Assembly (NCBI GenBank): GCA_013115145.1
Contig: JAAPAO010000045.1
Location: forward strand, 1-64,000
DNA from: Perkinsus chesapeaki
Lineage: Eukaryota > Perkinsozoa > Perkinsida > Perkinsidae
Direction of reading: 5' to 3'
DNA length: 64,000 bases
Shown here in pieces: positions 1 to 11,696 of the stretch; position 1 is the stretch's first letter, and every line of letters begins with the position of its first letter. The translations under genes were made by a program, and so were the position numbers. The notes under the pieces were generated by a model. It searched no databases and was not told where the DNA came from. It was given only the letters and a program-made list of their open reading frames with translations.

Positions 1-733
1 CCGTCGGGCCGTTTCTCCTAGAGGGGCGGAGCGATGTAAAATATACAGTGACATTATCTTCATATGCCCTACATTATCACAACTCTGACAGCGACCGAAC
101 TAATGGTAATACATCTTCCTCTCCATCCTCAGTGCCATCAAATAAGACAGCATCAAATTGCCGACATGTATAATCATCAACTTGTGAGTCTTATTGTGTA
201 AACTGATGGCTATAATGCCAGATGATCTGTCACAACGAAGTTGGGCGACGTCATGACGCCACTACGCCCAACCCACGGCAGCGCGCGAATAGTTCTCCAA
301 CGCCTCGAACAGTGGATCCTTAGAAAGGGAAAGCACCCACGAACTCGAAGCCAATAATTCGCTTAAGTGTCATAAGGCGCCTTAAGCTAGATCCAATCGC
401 ACTGATCGAGTGATGCCGTATATCGCCTTTGCCGTCCGGCGTCTCGAGCGTATTGGCACATCCATACGTCTAACTCCAAGGCGTCATAGTCGCTAAATAT
501 ACTATCTCTCAATCGCCGTCTATGCAAGCACACTATGCTGCTGAGGCACCTCCGTTTGCGACATGCTGTCCCCGGTAGCTAGCAAGTAAACAGGTCGCAT
601 CAACTTGTGCTGGTGTGTGGCCATCAAACTGCTCCTCACAACGGTTCCGCGCGGAGTCAGAGTAAAGCCATATCTAATCTTAGATGGTTCGATTTAGTTC
701 CTCTCACTTCACGGTGCCATCAAAAGGAATTGA
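1..733. other. no gene recognised at left edge
   Basis: I see no exon chain with matching phases on either strand here. The stretch is the upstream flank of the first transporter gene and may hold its promoter and 5' untranslated region, but no TATA-like or other clear element stands out. Confidence 0.5.
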
Positions 734-2246
734 ATGACTACTCCCGAGTTTGCTTCTGAAGATGCCCGTCGTACTAATATGAAGTGTATTGGGTATGCCT
801 TACTAGCAATGCTTGGGTTTGGTATTACTAATTATCTCATTGGGTAATAGCTCAGCTGCCTCGTGAACTGATAGGCCACTGTCTTAGATACGCCACGAGT
901 TATTTGCAGACTTCAGTGGAGACATTTTACGCAGTCGGCGCGGAATGGAAAATGATGGTCATCCTCTGGCTGTCGGGAGGTGTCCCAGGTACGTTTTCTT
1001 TATAAGGAAGAATAAACCACATTGTGATCAGGTCTCCTTTGCTACCTCTTCCATTGGATTCGTGTTCGAAAGGTCGAGTTCTTCTGGGCAGAGGTTGACG
1101 AAATCTCACCTCGCATAACAGCATCGTCGAAGCTTCTGACGCTAGCAGGCGGCGTCGGTTTGGGTGTTTCTGTTAGCCTGATGAAGAAGGCATTTGTCTT
1201 CTCTTCCCCAGCTGATAAAGGCAAGTCTCCATCATCATATTTTGACTGCCCATCTGATCCTGCAGGTCCTATCAGCGCCATAGTTGGATCGACCATTATC
1301 ATTGTCAGCCTATACGGCCATTTTGTTTTTCGTGAGCTCTTGAGCAAGCGGCATGCAGTACTTATAGGAATTGTATGCTTGGGAACTAACTCCACTTTCC
1401 ATCAGTTGCCTCCTTGTGTAGGTTATCACAGGCGTCCTGATATCTGCATTTGGTCCTGGCGGTCCAACTCAGGTTGAGAATCGAGCCGCTGCAGAGGAGA
1501 CCACAGGCCATACTGCTCTCGGATTCGCATTCGCGGTAAGTTCAACTTTCTGTCTACTGTTATGAACTGAAGTCTTCTGAAGGCTCGCTCCAGTTCCACG
1601 CCCCTTGGAATCCCCTTTTCAGATTCTTTCTATGATCGGCATGGCTGCTACAACAATATTGATCCGATATAGTTCCTTGGGTAACAACTCGCTTTCCTAT
1701 CGTATATTCACCCGTGCCCCTTGAAACACCAGGCTACCCCTTCCCTCAGGTCACGTCTCAACTTGGAGCGGATACTCCGCTCGACTTCTGGCTCAATCGG
1801 CGCTGGCACTAGTTGTCGGTTACATGTTCGTCAAGAGTGAGGATGGTGGTGCATTACCTGTTACTGTGCTTCCCAATGAAGTTGTCACCCTTTCTGTTAT
1901 CGCCGGACTCATGCAGGTAGACCACAGTGCTCACTTTGCTATCTTTTGTGACAGTCCTGGGCTTTCATTTCAGTCCTTTGGTTTCCTTGCCCTCAACGTA
2001 GCTCTGACGTTCCCCTCCACTAGCTTAGTGAACGTGATAGTATCAGCCAATTCTATCGTTGTTCTTGGTCTTAATTTTGCTGTTGATGGACTCTTGCCTT
2101 GCCGAACTCAACTGGTTGGTATGGGTATTATCCTTCTTGGCGTCATGTTATGCACTCTAACCCCACCACCGATGTGCAGGGGTACCGTACCTCATCAGAG
2201 TACTGTGAACAAACCATTGTTGTCAAACCCAGATAGATCCGCTTAG
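734..2246 (+). CDS. DMT/EamA-family transporter, paralogue A (8 exons, 368 aa)
   Basis: Predicted multi-pass membrane transporter of the drug/metabolite (EamA) superfamily; substrate unknown. Exons read 734-843, 900-988, 1032-1220, 1266-1372, 1422-1535, 1623-1680, 1750-1916 and 1974-2246, and all phases join. Hydrophobic helices recur through the protein. The shared landmarks are SLMKKAFVFSSPADKG, then VSLYGHFVFRELL, and near the C terminus PSTSLVNVIVSAN followed by LNFAVDGLLP. Intron 3 has a GC donor (AAAG|GCAAGT at 1221) where paralogue B has GT. Exon 2 is 12 nt shorter than in B and C, and its acceptor (CACGAG) is pyrimidine-poor, so that border is the least certain. The ATG at 734 aligns with the starts of B and C. 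Family assignment rests on topology and motif resemblance, not a search. Confidence 0.82.
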
Positions 2247-2969
2247 AATATGCGGTTATTCTTGTTTGCTAATAGTAGTTCATCCCTACCAACTTTTAAC
2301 TTGCTGTTTTTATCGTGTAAGGCCACCATTGCTCATTGTTACTTTTCATGAGTTACCCGGTCTCCGTCGTGGGCCTGGATGTGTCATTAATTTCATGTTG
2401 ACACTGCTAGTACCTATCTCAACTTGAGAGTTTCAAGATTTTTTCTAACTCAGCGTACAGTTTTGTGTTTCATGAAAGTAAAGTTGTACTCGACAGTAAT
2501 GCACTGAAGTACCGCTCAGTAGGAGCCAGTACCGTAACTATCAAGTCGATCCTCAGGATTGCTGCTTTGGGCTTACAAAGAGCTGAAGCTCGTTACTCGC
2601 AAGCTGCGAGTATTAAGGATTGCAAAACCAGTGTATCGATTATCCCAATCCCACGCTGCTAGGCTGGTACCAGTCCCCATCCACGAAACGTGAACCGCAC
2701 TTATACTCGGCAATCAACTGAAGCCCTCGAGAGATGTCGTTACGTATGAAGGAAGGTTCGGTATAAAAAATCAGAGCAGAATGAAACGTTACGTTAGAAT
2801 TTTAGCATTACAATGCCGCTATCGGGGAGCCGCGTGTCTCCGACGCTAGTACACGATCTATTCCGAGGCCTTGTGGGAGTGGCACAATGACGCTAGACTC
2901 GTCACCTCGGATGTCACTTTTCATGTTCCATATAAGTTTGTTATCCTTTCAAAGTCCCAATTCACAACT
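2247..2969. other. intergenic stretch between paralogues A and B
   Basis: Short open frames occur but none joins to a neighbour with matching phase. Nothing recognisable is present beyond AT-rich sequence upstream of gene B. Confidence 0.5.
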
Positions 2970-4599
2970 ATGCGTCTTTCAGCGAGCAAGCCCGCAACTG
3001 AGGGAAAGTCCTCGTCCGATCTCGCAAAATGCATCAGCTTCTCACTAGTGGGGCTTCTTGGCTATGGCTTCTTCAATTACTGTGTTGGGTAACCTGCCAA
3101 CATCATTTTCATCTCTTGATATTCTTATGCCTTCAGGTACACTGGCGGTATCATCGCGAACGAAGTTGAGCCAGAGCATGTCGACGCAGCCCAATGGCAA
3201 GTCCTTGTTATTATGTGGTTGGTTGGCGGCCTTCCTGGTAAGCTACGTTTCTCCCAAACGAAACAGTGGAGTCTATTGACTGCGATGCATGGCTTAGCTC
3301 ATGATTCGTAAGCTCGGGCCTCGGGTATCCGTCGTATTTGCGGTGATAGACTTGCGTCTGCTGATTGACCCTCAGCAACGGTCTTTGAACAGGTTCAATG
3401 TGCTACCTAAGCCACTGGATAAAATGTCAAAGAATCGAGCTGTTTTGGAGCAAGTCTGAGAGGAGCGGCCCCGTGACTACGCTAACAAAGGTGTTGACAT
3501 TGTCCGAAGGAGTCATCTTGGCACTATCATCAACGCTTATCAAACAGGCTTTTGCTTTGTCTTCACCTGCTGATAAAGGTAAACCTGTTGACTCTCTACT
3601 TGAGGCCTTAGAAGCATGCCATTCCTCAGGTCCTATTGCTGCTATAGTATGCTCTACAGTGGTCACCGTGAGCTTGTACGGTCACTTTGTTTTCCGCGAG
3701 TTATTAGGCAGAGAGCATGCCATTCTATTGTTGATGGTAAGCGCATAGCACATCTTGCGATCTACGGCATAAATCGTCACTGGGGATACTGCGATCCGGT
3801 TTCGTCCTTCGTATAGTACTGTGAAGTGGTGCTCTTTGGTAGGCTGTCTTCGGCATGGTGGTTTCTGCTCTTGGTGGCGGTGCTGGAACAACTGTTGAGG
3901 ATGTCTCCTCGACTGGGAGCCATGGAGTCCTCGGCTTCCTGTTTGCCGTTCTCGCTATGGTGGGGATGTCGGCGTTAACGCTCCTCATGAGATATAGCTC
4001 TATTGGTAAGTAGGCAACGTGTTTTCCGAAATCTCTTGAGTGAGAGCCTCCCCATAATCACTGATGGTGCTCTCATATGCATAGCTTCAGGTAACGTTGC
4101 TACTCATAGTGGCTATTCCGCCCTTCTCTTATCACAGTCATCTGTAGCTCTTCTGCTTGCAGCTTTCCTAGCTCTCCAGGGCCAAACGACTTGCTACGTA
4201 ACCGAGCGAGCCTTAGTTACTACGGTAATTGGCGGTCTGTCGCAGGTAAGCGGTTGTATCTCGTGCGGTTGTGCTCTACACTTGTTGACTGTTTTTGTTG
4301 TTCCTCAGTCGATTGGCATCTTTGCCATGAATGAAGCACTAGCCTATCCGATGACGAGTCTTGTTAACGTGATATGTTCTGCTAATCCTGTTGTTGTTCT
4401 CCTACTCAACTTGGCCGTCGACGGCCTGCTCCCTGGAACAACGCAGCTCGCTGGTATGGTCATCATTCTGGTTGCTGTCTTCCTAAGTGCACTAAAGCCC
4501 CCAAAGGTTTCGGAGGCCCCTATAAAGGTACAAGTTACGAGGAGCGGCCCCTACGATTTGGAAGATGCCCTCCTCGGAAAATCGAAGAACCCAATTTAA
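2970..4599 (+). CDS. DMT/EamA-family transporter, paralogue B (7 exons, 373 aa)
   Basis: Tandem paralogue of the gene at 734. Exons are 2970-3088, 3137-3237, 3393-3578, 3630-3736, 3843-4005, 4091-4245 and 4309-4599, and the reading frame closes exactly. Alignable landmarks are SSTLIKQAFALSSPADKG, VSLYGHFVFRELLG and PMTSLVNVICSANPVVVLL. All donors are GT. The fifth exon is continuous where A and C carry an intron after the GFAFA-type sequence, so B has seven exons rather than eight. Helices and length fit a ten-helix EamA transporter; substrate is unknown. The hydrophilic C-terminal tail is charged and differs between paralogues. Confidence 0.85.
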
Positions 4600-5834
4600 T
4601 ACCAGTCTTCGGTTTTTCTGATTGTTTAACCGTCAAATGCTTGCTATCATTAACTATGGAATATTGCTTATAAATTGATCGTTATTTTTTATATGTTAAA
4701 AGACGGGTGTCATCGCCTACGTCCCGTCTCTTATGAGTTCATCTTATCTATTGCTGAATCACTCTTTCAGCTCTTCTAATGTAACCATTTATCAGTTTAA
4801 CGTCCACAGGTATGTCTACTATCATTTGCATAGACCGATTTTGTGTTTCTGATCTGCCACCATATTCTCTCGTTGAGTTGAATCATGTAGTAGTCTGCGT
4901 AGAGCACAATTGGACTGTCACTGAGGATACGAGCTTCCCGATGACAAACGCTATTAGCTGAGAGCTAGAACTGTTCGTGGTCAAGGTACAGACTCCGGCC
5001 CGCACAAAACTCCTGCAGCCTAGCAACGTCAAGTCGTGGACGTCACATAGGGAGACTGAGAGGGAACCTTCGAGGTCCACGCATTGCAAGGCAATCACGA
5101 GGGTGGAGCGAAGACTGCAGGTGCTACAGTATTCGTACAGTTCTCCTACGGTGTGGGAAAGCCAGGCTCATCATCAAATTAGTAGGGTAGCGATGTCGGG
5201 TTAAGCGTGCTTGCGAAAGCAACATGCAGCATGCGCACGACTCTCAACTAGTATATGGTTTGCTCGACGCTTGAATCACTAAGACGTCTCAAAAATTCTA
5301 GCAGGTACTGTAGAGGAGTTATCAGTAAAAGCTATCGAGTCCCACTTTCAGAGAGCTCAACTCGATAGTAGAGGAGACTCTCTTAAGGAGGACGATCAGG
5401 AATCCATCCCGGTAATTGTGTGCCACCCAGCACCGCAGGACCTGCGCGTGCTGTCTACTTTCCGGGAGGACTTCGAGATTGCGATACTTACTCGATCAAC
5501 TTCCGACGACCTCTAGAGTCTTAGAAACCTAAGAGTCTGAGAAGCGTCGATTATCTACTCCGTTTGCTGTGGTCTGCGACGCCCAAGGCCCCGTCTTAGA
5601 AAATCCAGTGGTCTGCTCCGCAGGCGTCACGCCCGAAGCGTGATGTGCGGCGGCGGTGCTTTTGCAAAACAATGTATCTTCGGTGCGCTTGCGTGGATAG
5701 GAAGAGCTCTATGATCATTCACAGTTAAGGTACTGTACCGCATCTTCAGCAAGACCATCCAAATATGTAACAGCAAAATAGCGAGGGACAGAAACAAGAA
5801 TCTTCATCAGTTGAAGCTGTTCCGTATCAATTAC
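4600..5834. other. no gene recognised
   Basis: About 1.2 kb after transporter B. Several short open frames exist on both strands, but none shows a domain, signal peptide or an exon partner that I can support. Confidence 0.5.
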
Positions 5835-6840
5835 ATGGCTCTACATCTTTATGTTGTATCTTGTACCTTCGCCATACTAACGTTTGGCCAGAGTATCATC
5901 TATAGGGACTATAAGAGAGGCGATAAGTTCGTCGATGACGCAGTCGAGAACTTGTTCCAGTCGTTATGCCAAAACCTTCAAGATGTTCCCTGCCGTGTAG
6001 CAGTGGATCAAGCCCAGAAGCCCGAGGTGGGCTGCGTATACTAGCTCACAGTATCCAGCTATATGATGCAGCTCATTACATCAGTCAAGCGAGAATCGGC
6101 TTTTCAGGTGGTTGTTGGGTTCCTGTCGATGATGATTCCTTATACGTTGTCCAAGTGCGATGAAAACGCCGTCAGGAACCACATGTAGGGAGGTTGTTTC
6201 CTTATGCATCATATCTCCTTATCAGGCAAGATCGTGAGAAGGAAGGGATATTTGCCTACTTACGTTACGTAAGATCAGTGTTAGGTTGACACAGAAAACT
6301 GAGGAACACGCTGACGTGGTCCGAGTTCATCTAGGGTCAAACTTACATAACATGTACTTGTTTTGCACCGTGGCGTCCCACCCGAGGACCTGTTTCTTAA
6401 TCCCGGTGTGAAAAGGCACGCCCTTAACTTCACAGAGCTGCGTCGGTTAGACTGTACCGTACGGTGTATTATCACTTATTGGTGTCTCTTTTTGCTATCT
6501 TTTAATTACTTAGGTTGAGGTCGCAAAGTCCTTCAAGGGAAAGGGTATTGCAACCACTCTGATTCAATATGCCATCCAAACCGTAAGAATGAGACCATCG
6601 CGACTAACGGCGCATTAGCATCTGAAATTTCGAGCTTCAAATTCGCCGTCGTAATGCTACCAATATGTCAGGGGAGAAGTAAACGAACTGTCCTTGCTCT
6701 CACCTTGCGCGTCGATACGCAACTTTCCCCGGTCGAGCTGTACGAAAGACTGGGGTTTGAGAAAGTTTCAGGTAGGCACTGTTTTCATGGCGAAATTGAA
6801 GCCGCTTCGCTCAGGAGGAGATTACGATGCTCTTGTGGCC
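5835..6840 (+). CDS. GNAT-like N-acetyltransferase with N-terminal hydrophobic segment
   Basis: Probable acetyl-CoA-dependent N-acetyltransferase. The first exon starts at ATG 5835 with a hydrophobic leader (MALHLYVVSCTFAILTFG) and then charged sequence. A later exon (about 6515-6582) carries VAKSFKGKGIATTLI, which matches the acetyl-CoA pyrophosphate-binding motif A (Q/R-x-x-G-x-G/A type). The next exon (about 6680-6769) carries SPVELYERLGFEKVS, the typical last motif of GNAT folds. A strand-like YLFCTVASHP segment near 6345 probably lies just before motif A. I could not fix every splice site between 6020 and 6515, so the boundaries are approximate. The leader could be a signal peptide or anchor. 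A CAG just upstream of the first exon could also be an acceptor for an earlier exon or a trans-spliced leader. Confidence 0.58.
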
Positions 6841-7588
6841 GTATGTTATTATTAAAGTGGCCCAAATGCTGCTGTTCTCAACGCTTGGGCTGTTGACCAC
6901 AGTATGCAGTGCTAGTGCCTTGATTATTCTCCCGGTGCAATCATTCCACAATGCAACTCTTTTGACAAATAGAGGAATACTGCTCCATATAAGGCCTCAG
7001 GTCCTTTCGAGAATCAACTCATACAGAAAGTGTTTAGTTCTCACTGGAGTATTCAGCGCCTGCGAAGGTCTGGCAACGATGCCGTGGTTACGGTAGCCTA
7101 GTCTTGCGCCGTAGCCGCACGAGCTAGCCGATCAAGCTGTTCAAACCTACGCGGGGAGAACACGAAGGTGCCGTGAAGTGAGCTCGGACTTCGGCCTGAA
7201 ATATCCCAGGTTATGAGATCGAATACGAGGGGCCAATAAATCCAGTACTGTGATTGGGTAACACATTGTTGAAGGGTAGCGAGCATGCAACACAACAGCA
7301 TGCGTACATTAGAAGGGAAAAGAACGTTATTTACTACTCTGCGCTATCTATGGCTATGCTGAATGCAGCGACACAATAGATAACTACAAATCGATAATAG
7401 AGTATTAAAAACTTCTACACAGGCGGCTAACCTTAGCCGATAAAACATAATCTGATATAGAGGGGATGATGAGCTGGAGCTCTGTGGTCGGGTATACATA
7501 CTGACTCGACGTCTTGAAGTGGCGAGTACACAATAAAATAAATGATGGTGTTGAAAAATATACGGTAGACATACTTAGTACGAATTAC
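6841..7588. other. no gene recognised
   Basis: This holds the 3' end or downstream flank of the acetyltransferase-like gene and the downstream flank of transporter C, which is convergent. No supported exon is visible. Confidence 0.45.
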
Positions 7589-9277
7589 TTAGACAAGGCC
7601 TCTGCTGTTGTTGTGGCCTAGTAGTAGGGGCTCTCTTGCAACATCATTGATCACAATCGACGCCCTTCTCTTATTGCCCACTTCACTATTATTGTCGATG
7701 GCTTTTGAAGGTGGTAGAAGAGAGCTTAGAATAACACCAGTTAACAGAATAGACATGCCTATCAGCTGCGACATGCAGGGTAGTAGGCCATCAATGGCAA
7801 AGTTGAGGAATAGGACAACAACAGAGTGAGATGAAGCTATCACGTTCACAAGGCTTGTTGATGGATAAGATAAGGCGACGTTAAGAGCGAAGATAGCCAA
7901 AGTCTGAAGGAAGAGAAAAATCAGCGATGTACAACAGAGATGTGACAAGAGCTCACCTGCGACAGGCCAGCGATGACCGCCAAACCAATAACTTCATTGG
8001 GTAGGACTGTAGCAGGTAGCTCTTTGTTCTCATCGCTCCTAGTTAATGCTAGACCAGCAATGACGGCCAACACGGAGAGGACACATTGTCTTGATGCAAA
8101 GCCACTCCAAGTAGAGACGTGACCTGATGATAGAATGATATTAAAAAAGACTTAACAACAACTTTGCTTGCCTATAGCACTATAACGAATCAACAGGGTG
8201 GTACCAGACATAGAAAGCATAGCTAGTATCTGAACAAGGCCATGATGAGACCGCCAATCGATTTCGTACTTACTGCAAATGCGAAACCCAACTTATTGTT
8301 ATTATCCGGGCTCACCCTTTCTGGGTTAAAAATTACGCTTTGGCCGTCGGGAAAGCTTCCAAAGGCTTCATAGGGTTCATAGTCATATGCAATAGTAGAG
8401 TCATCTGGCGACGCACTCCCACTGCCTAACGAGGATATCACAACACCGGCAAGAATCTAAGGATCACGATGTAGAAAGAAACCGTGGTAAAAAGACCGAG
8501 CTCACCACAAATATGAGGAACGCGTGCTTTTTAGTCAACAGTTCCCCAAAGACAAAGTGGCCGTAGAGACTCACAACCACAATGGCCGTCCCCAGGATAG
8601 CCGTGACGGGGCCTAAAGGACACAAAATACCAACTAAAAGAGGATAATAAAAGTTCCTCACCTTTCTCGGCAGGGCTAGTGAAAACGAAGGCTTTCTTCA
8701 TAAGGCTGAGGGAAAGCCCCAACAACAATCCACCAAGGAGTGTCAGTGCCTTGGTTTTAATAGTGATAGAGTCTCCATGGAGGTTGTTGTGGTCGCTCCA
8801 GAAGAACTCTATCCGCCTGTTGAGGACCCAACGGTGTATATAGCATGCAACACCTAACAGGTGGATGTTAGAAATATCGAGGTAGACCATTGCATACCAG
8901 GTAGACTGGCTGTGAACCAGATAATGGTCATCATCTTCCATTCGGCACCAATCCAGTAATACTTCTCTATTGAGCTCTCGAGGATTCCCGTGGCCAGACT
9001 AAAACAGCGACACCCTCAATCCAATCAGAGAGCTAATTTTCAAACCAGGATCTATTCCCAATGTCGCTAAAACCCTAACATCAATTTTATCCACAAACGA
9101 CAGACACGGAAGCTCACTGGACTGATCCGACAAGAAGATGATGAGCCCTTACGCCATAACGTAGCTAGTGGCACCGAAGCCCAACATGCTGAGTATTGAG
9201 AACGCTATGCATTTCTGGAGACCATGATCTCGTCTCGATCCAGCTGGCGATGTAGGTCGGTTCGTAGGCAGTAACAT
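7589..9277 (-). CDS. DMT/EamA-family transporter, paralogue C (8 exons, 415 aa)
   Basis: Third member of the transporter family, on the opposite strand. Exons in gene order are 9277-9153, 8998-8898, 8853-8662, 8612-8506, 8456-8274, 8229-8172, 8123-7957 and 7903-7589; phases join and the frame closes. It keeps SLMKKAFVFTSPAEKG, VSLYGHFVFGELL and PSTSLVNVIASSHSVVVLF. Exon lengths 101, 107, 58 and 167 match A or B exactly. Intron 6 uses a GC donor (ATAG|GCAAGC), a different intron from the GC intron in A. C shares with A the intron that B lacks. It has the longest loop, rich in Ser, Asp and Asn, encoded in exon 5, and a tail containing NNSEVGNKRRAS. The substrate is unknown. Confidence 0.85.
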
Positions 9278-10139
9278 GGTAAGGAGATTAAGTGGGAACG
9301 TATCTACTCGACAGGCGTTGTCGTGGTAAACGTATTTCTGTTCCTCTGCGCTAGTATGGCAGCCGGTTGTGTGTTGCTAGCGTTGGTTCTTCAGGCGTTT
9401 CATCATTTCCGGCTCGATTTGCCGTTCCGCTGCATCTCCATGATTAACAATATTCCCCAGAGAACACGAATCGGTATGGATTTTATGTATGTAGGTTTTC
9501 CAGTAGCCAGAAAGGGCCCGGAGAGTGTTATTGTTGTTAGACTGTGCGCAGGGGATAAGCGTAAGGGAAACGCAAGAGTTTCGAGAGCGCAAGATGGCTG
9601 TACTAATCGTTAAGTCTGAGACGAAGTACTCGCAATCGGCTCGGATTAGAATCTGACCGGTAGCCTCAGCACTTAATACATTTACGTCACCGGTTCTGTT
9701 CGTTATCCTCTAGGATAGGTCTTGGGTCACTTATTTGCAGTCAAGGTCGTCGGCGTGTATTAACGATGATTGTTTTCAGTTCCCCTTCCTCCCTCCCCCT
9801 TACCTCAGCTCATAGTGCACCATCCACACCTACTACAGTAATCTCGGAGTCCAACTACCTAGTAGTGGCTATGATGAGGGAGGAACGACATCAAATCGAC
9901 GGTTTGAGCGGAAATCATCACAATCGACTTTAGACAGGAGACATTCCTTCATCCCTCCGACGGCCCCACAGTTACTGCCAAACGAGCACGAGCCACTAGT
10001 CCTGCCTAACATCATTGATGGGCCTAACAGAAGGCGTGGTGAATTTTCCCGCATAAATAGAAGCAACACTGCTGCGACGCACTACAACGAGCTCGGTAGA
10101 AGAAGGGGCGGCGCACGAACAGTTCTACTGGACGGCTTG
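9278..10139. other. intergenic, divergent flank between transporter C and CDC14
   Basis: Transporter C (-) and CDC14 (+) diverge from here. A frame in phase with CDC14 stays open back to 9816 but has no in-frame ATG, so it may be a 5' extension reached by splicing. A 96-codon frame at 9323 begins with GTG, has a hydrophobic start and no partner, so I do not call it a gene. Confidence 0.45.
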
Positions 10140-11470
10140 ATGTCGTCCCATCCCGTTATGGAACTCATACCGGGAAGATTCTACTTCACTGTTATCGATG
10201 GTCTGCCTGTTGTCAATCCAAAAGCTAAGAGAAGGCCAGTACTGTTCAGCATTGATAACGAACTCGTCTACAGGAGATTTTTCCGCGATTTCGGGCCGCT
10301 GAATCTCGCGCAGATCACAGCGTATCTTCGCAAGGTGGCATCATCGTGCATTAACTAACAAAAGATACTTTCTCTGGCCAGGTCAAGTCGCTGCTCGATA
10401 GCGCCTCTCGAGATGGTCGACACGTTGTGCATTACTGTAGCAGCCACCCTGAAAAACGTAACTCTCGCACGACTGGGAAATTCTGCTCAATTTTCGTTCA
10501 GGCCCGAATGCGATATTGCTCGCCTCCGCGTATCTTATGCTCTACTGCAACCTAGCACCAGCTGAAGCAATTGAACGTGTCAATGGTGCCTATCCCCCCG
10601 TAGTGCCTTTCAGAGACGCAACTACGGGAGTGTGTCCCTACCCGTGCACGGTAAGATAACGGTAATCGGAACTGGCAAGCATCTTGGTGTCAGATATTCG
10701 ATTGTCTATGTGGACTCCAGTATGCTAATACGTTAGGATGGTACGAGCCTAAACGGTTTAATGTTGAAGAATACAACTACTACGACAGCTTACTGAACGG
10801 CGATGTGAACTGGATAATCCCAGGCAAGATTCTTGCCTTTTCGAGCCCACAAAACGAGCGAATTGATATCCGAGGATATCCTGCTCATGTCCCAGAAGAC
10901 TACCATGTCATGTTTCATTCGATGAAGGTCAAACTAATAGTAAGGCTGAATAACAAGCTGTATGACCGCAGCCGCTTCACAATAGCAGGCTTTGCTCACA
11001 TGGACCTTTACTTCCCCGATGGCAGTTGTCCGCCATCATCAATAATAGGTCATTTTACTCAAGCGATTGAATCGGTATTGGATTCTCCCATTAGCCCCGG
11101 CACAGTAGCGGTGCACTGTAAAGCCGGTCTTGGCCGCACTGGCTGCATCATCGGTGCATACGCTATCAAACGGTATAGGTTCCCAGCTCGGGCGTGGATC
11201 GGCTGGAACAGACTATGTCGTCCAGGCTCAATTCTAGGACAGCAGCAGCAGTACTTGTGCGAATATGAGCGTTCTCTTTGGGCCCTACAGATGCCTGCCG
11301 CTGCTGCTCTAATCTTTGGCAGCAGATTCCCCTCTTCCACTGGGTACAGCGAAGATGTTGGTCAAGGCGACAGGCTGATTGCGGCCAAGCGAGAGTCGGA
11401 AAGAGAGAGGATGCTTCTTGCTAGGAGGAGTCATATTGGCGCCCCCGCATTCGCACTTGAAGGCTTTTAG
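10140..11470 (+). CDS. CDC14: CDC14-type dual-specificity protein phosphatase
   Basis: Phosphatase of the CDC14 family, which removes proline-directed phosphoserine or phosphothreonine from CDK targets at mitotic exit and at basal bodies or centrosomes. Exons are up to 10334, 10382-10457, 10502-10650 and 10694-11470, joined in phase. The N-terminal DSP-like domain shows ELIPGRFYF, LFSIDNELVY and FGPLNLAQ, then VVHYCSSHPEK and PFRDATTG. The catalytic domain has GDVNWIIPGKILAF, the P loop VHCKAGLGRTG (Cys and Arg of C-x5-R present) and CRPGSILGQQQQYL. The tail after the domain is only about 75 residues, far shorter than the long tails of animal and yeast CDC14. ATG 10140 is the first Met in frame, but the frame is open back to 9816, so the true start may be upstream. 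Confidence 0.93.
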
Positions 11471-11696
11471 CCTTTCTATTAGCTCCGTTGAGTGCTATTC
11501 CATTCATGTGTGAATCAACTGTTGTGATTTAATGAATGGGTTGAGTTTGTCATCCAGTGGGGAATTGTAGAAGTCAATTAACACAAGTACACGATAAATG
11601 CCTGAAGATTTCGGAACTGTACCGGACAAAGGACGCAGAACCGTACGTTAGCGAGGACGGCTGCTGCATCGTATAACTTGATGGGCTCAGGTGGCC

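Noticed and set aside
9323-9613. 96-codon plus-strand frame with hydrophobic start
   Set aside because: Starts with GTG, no exon partner, no motif, and lies in the divergent flank of transporter C.
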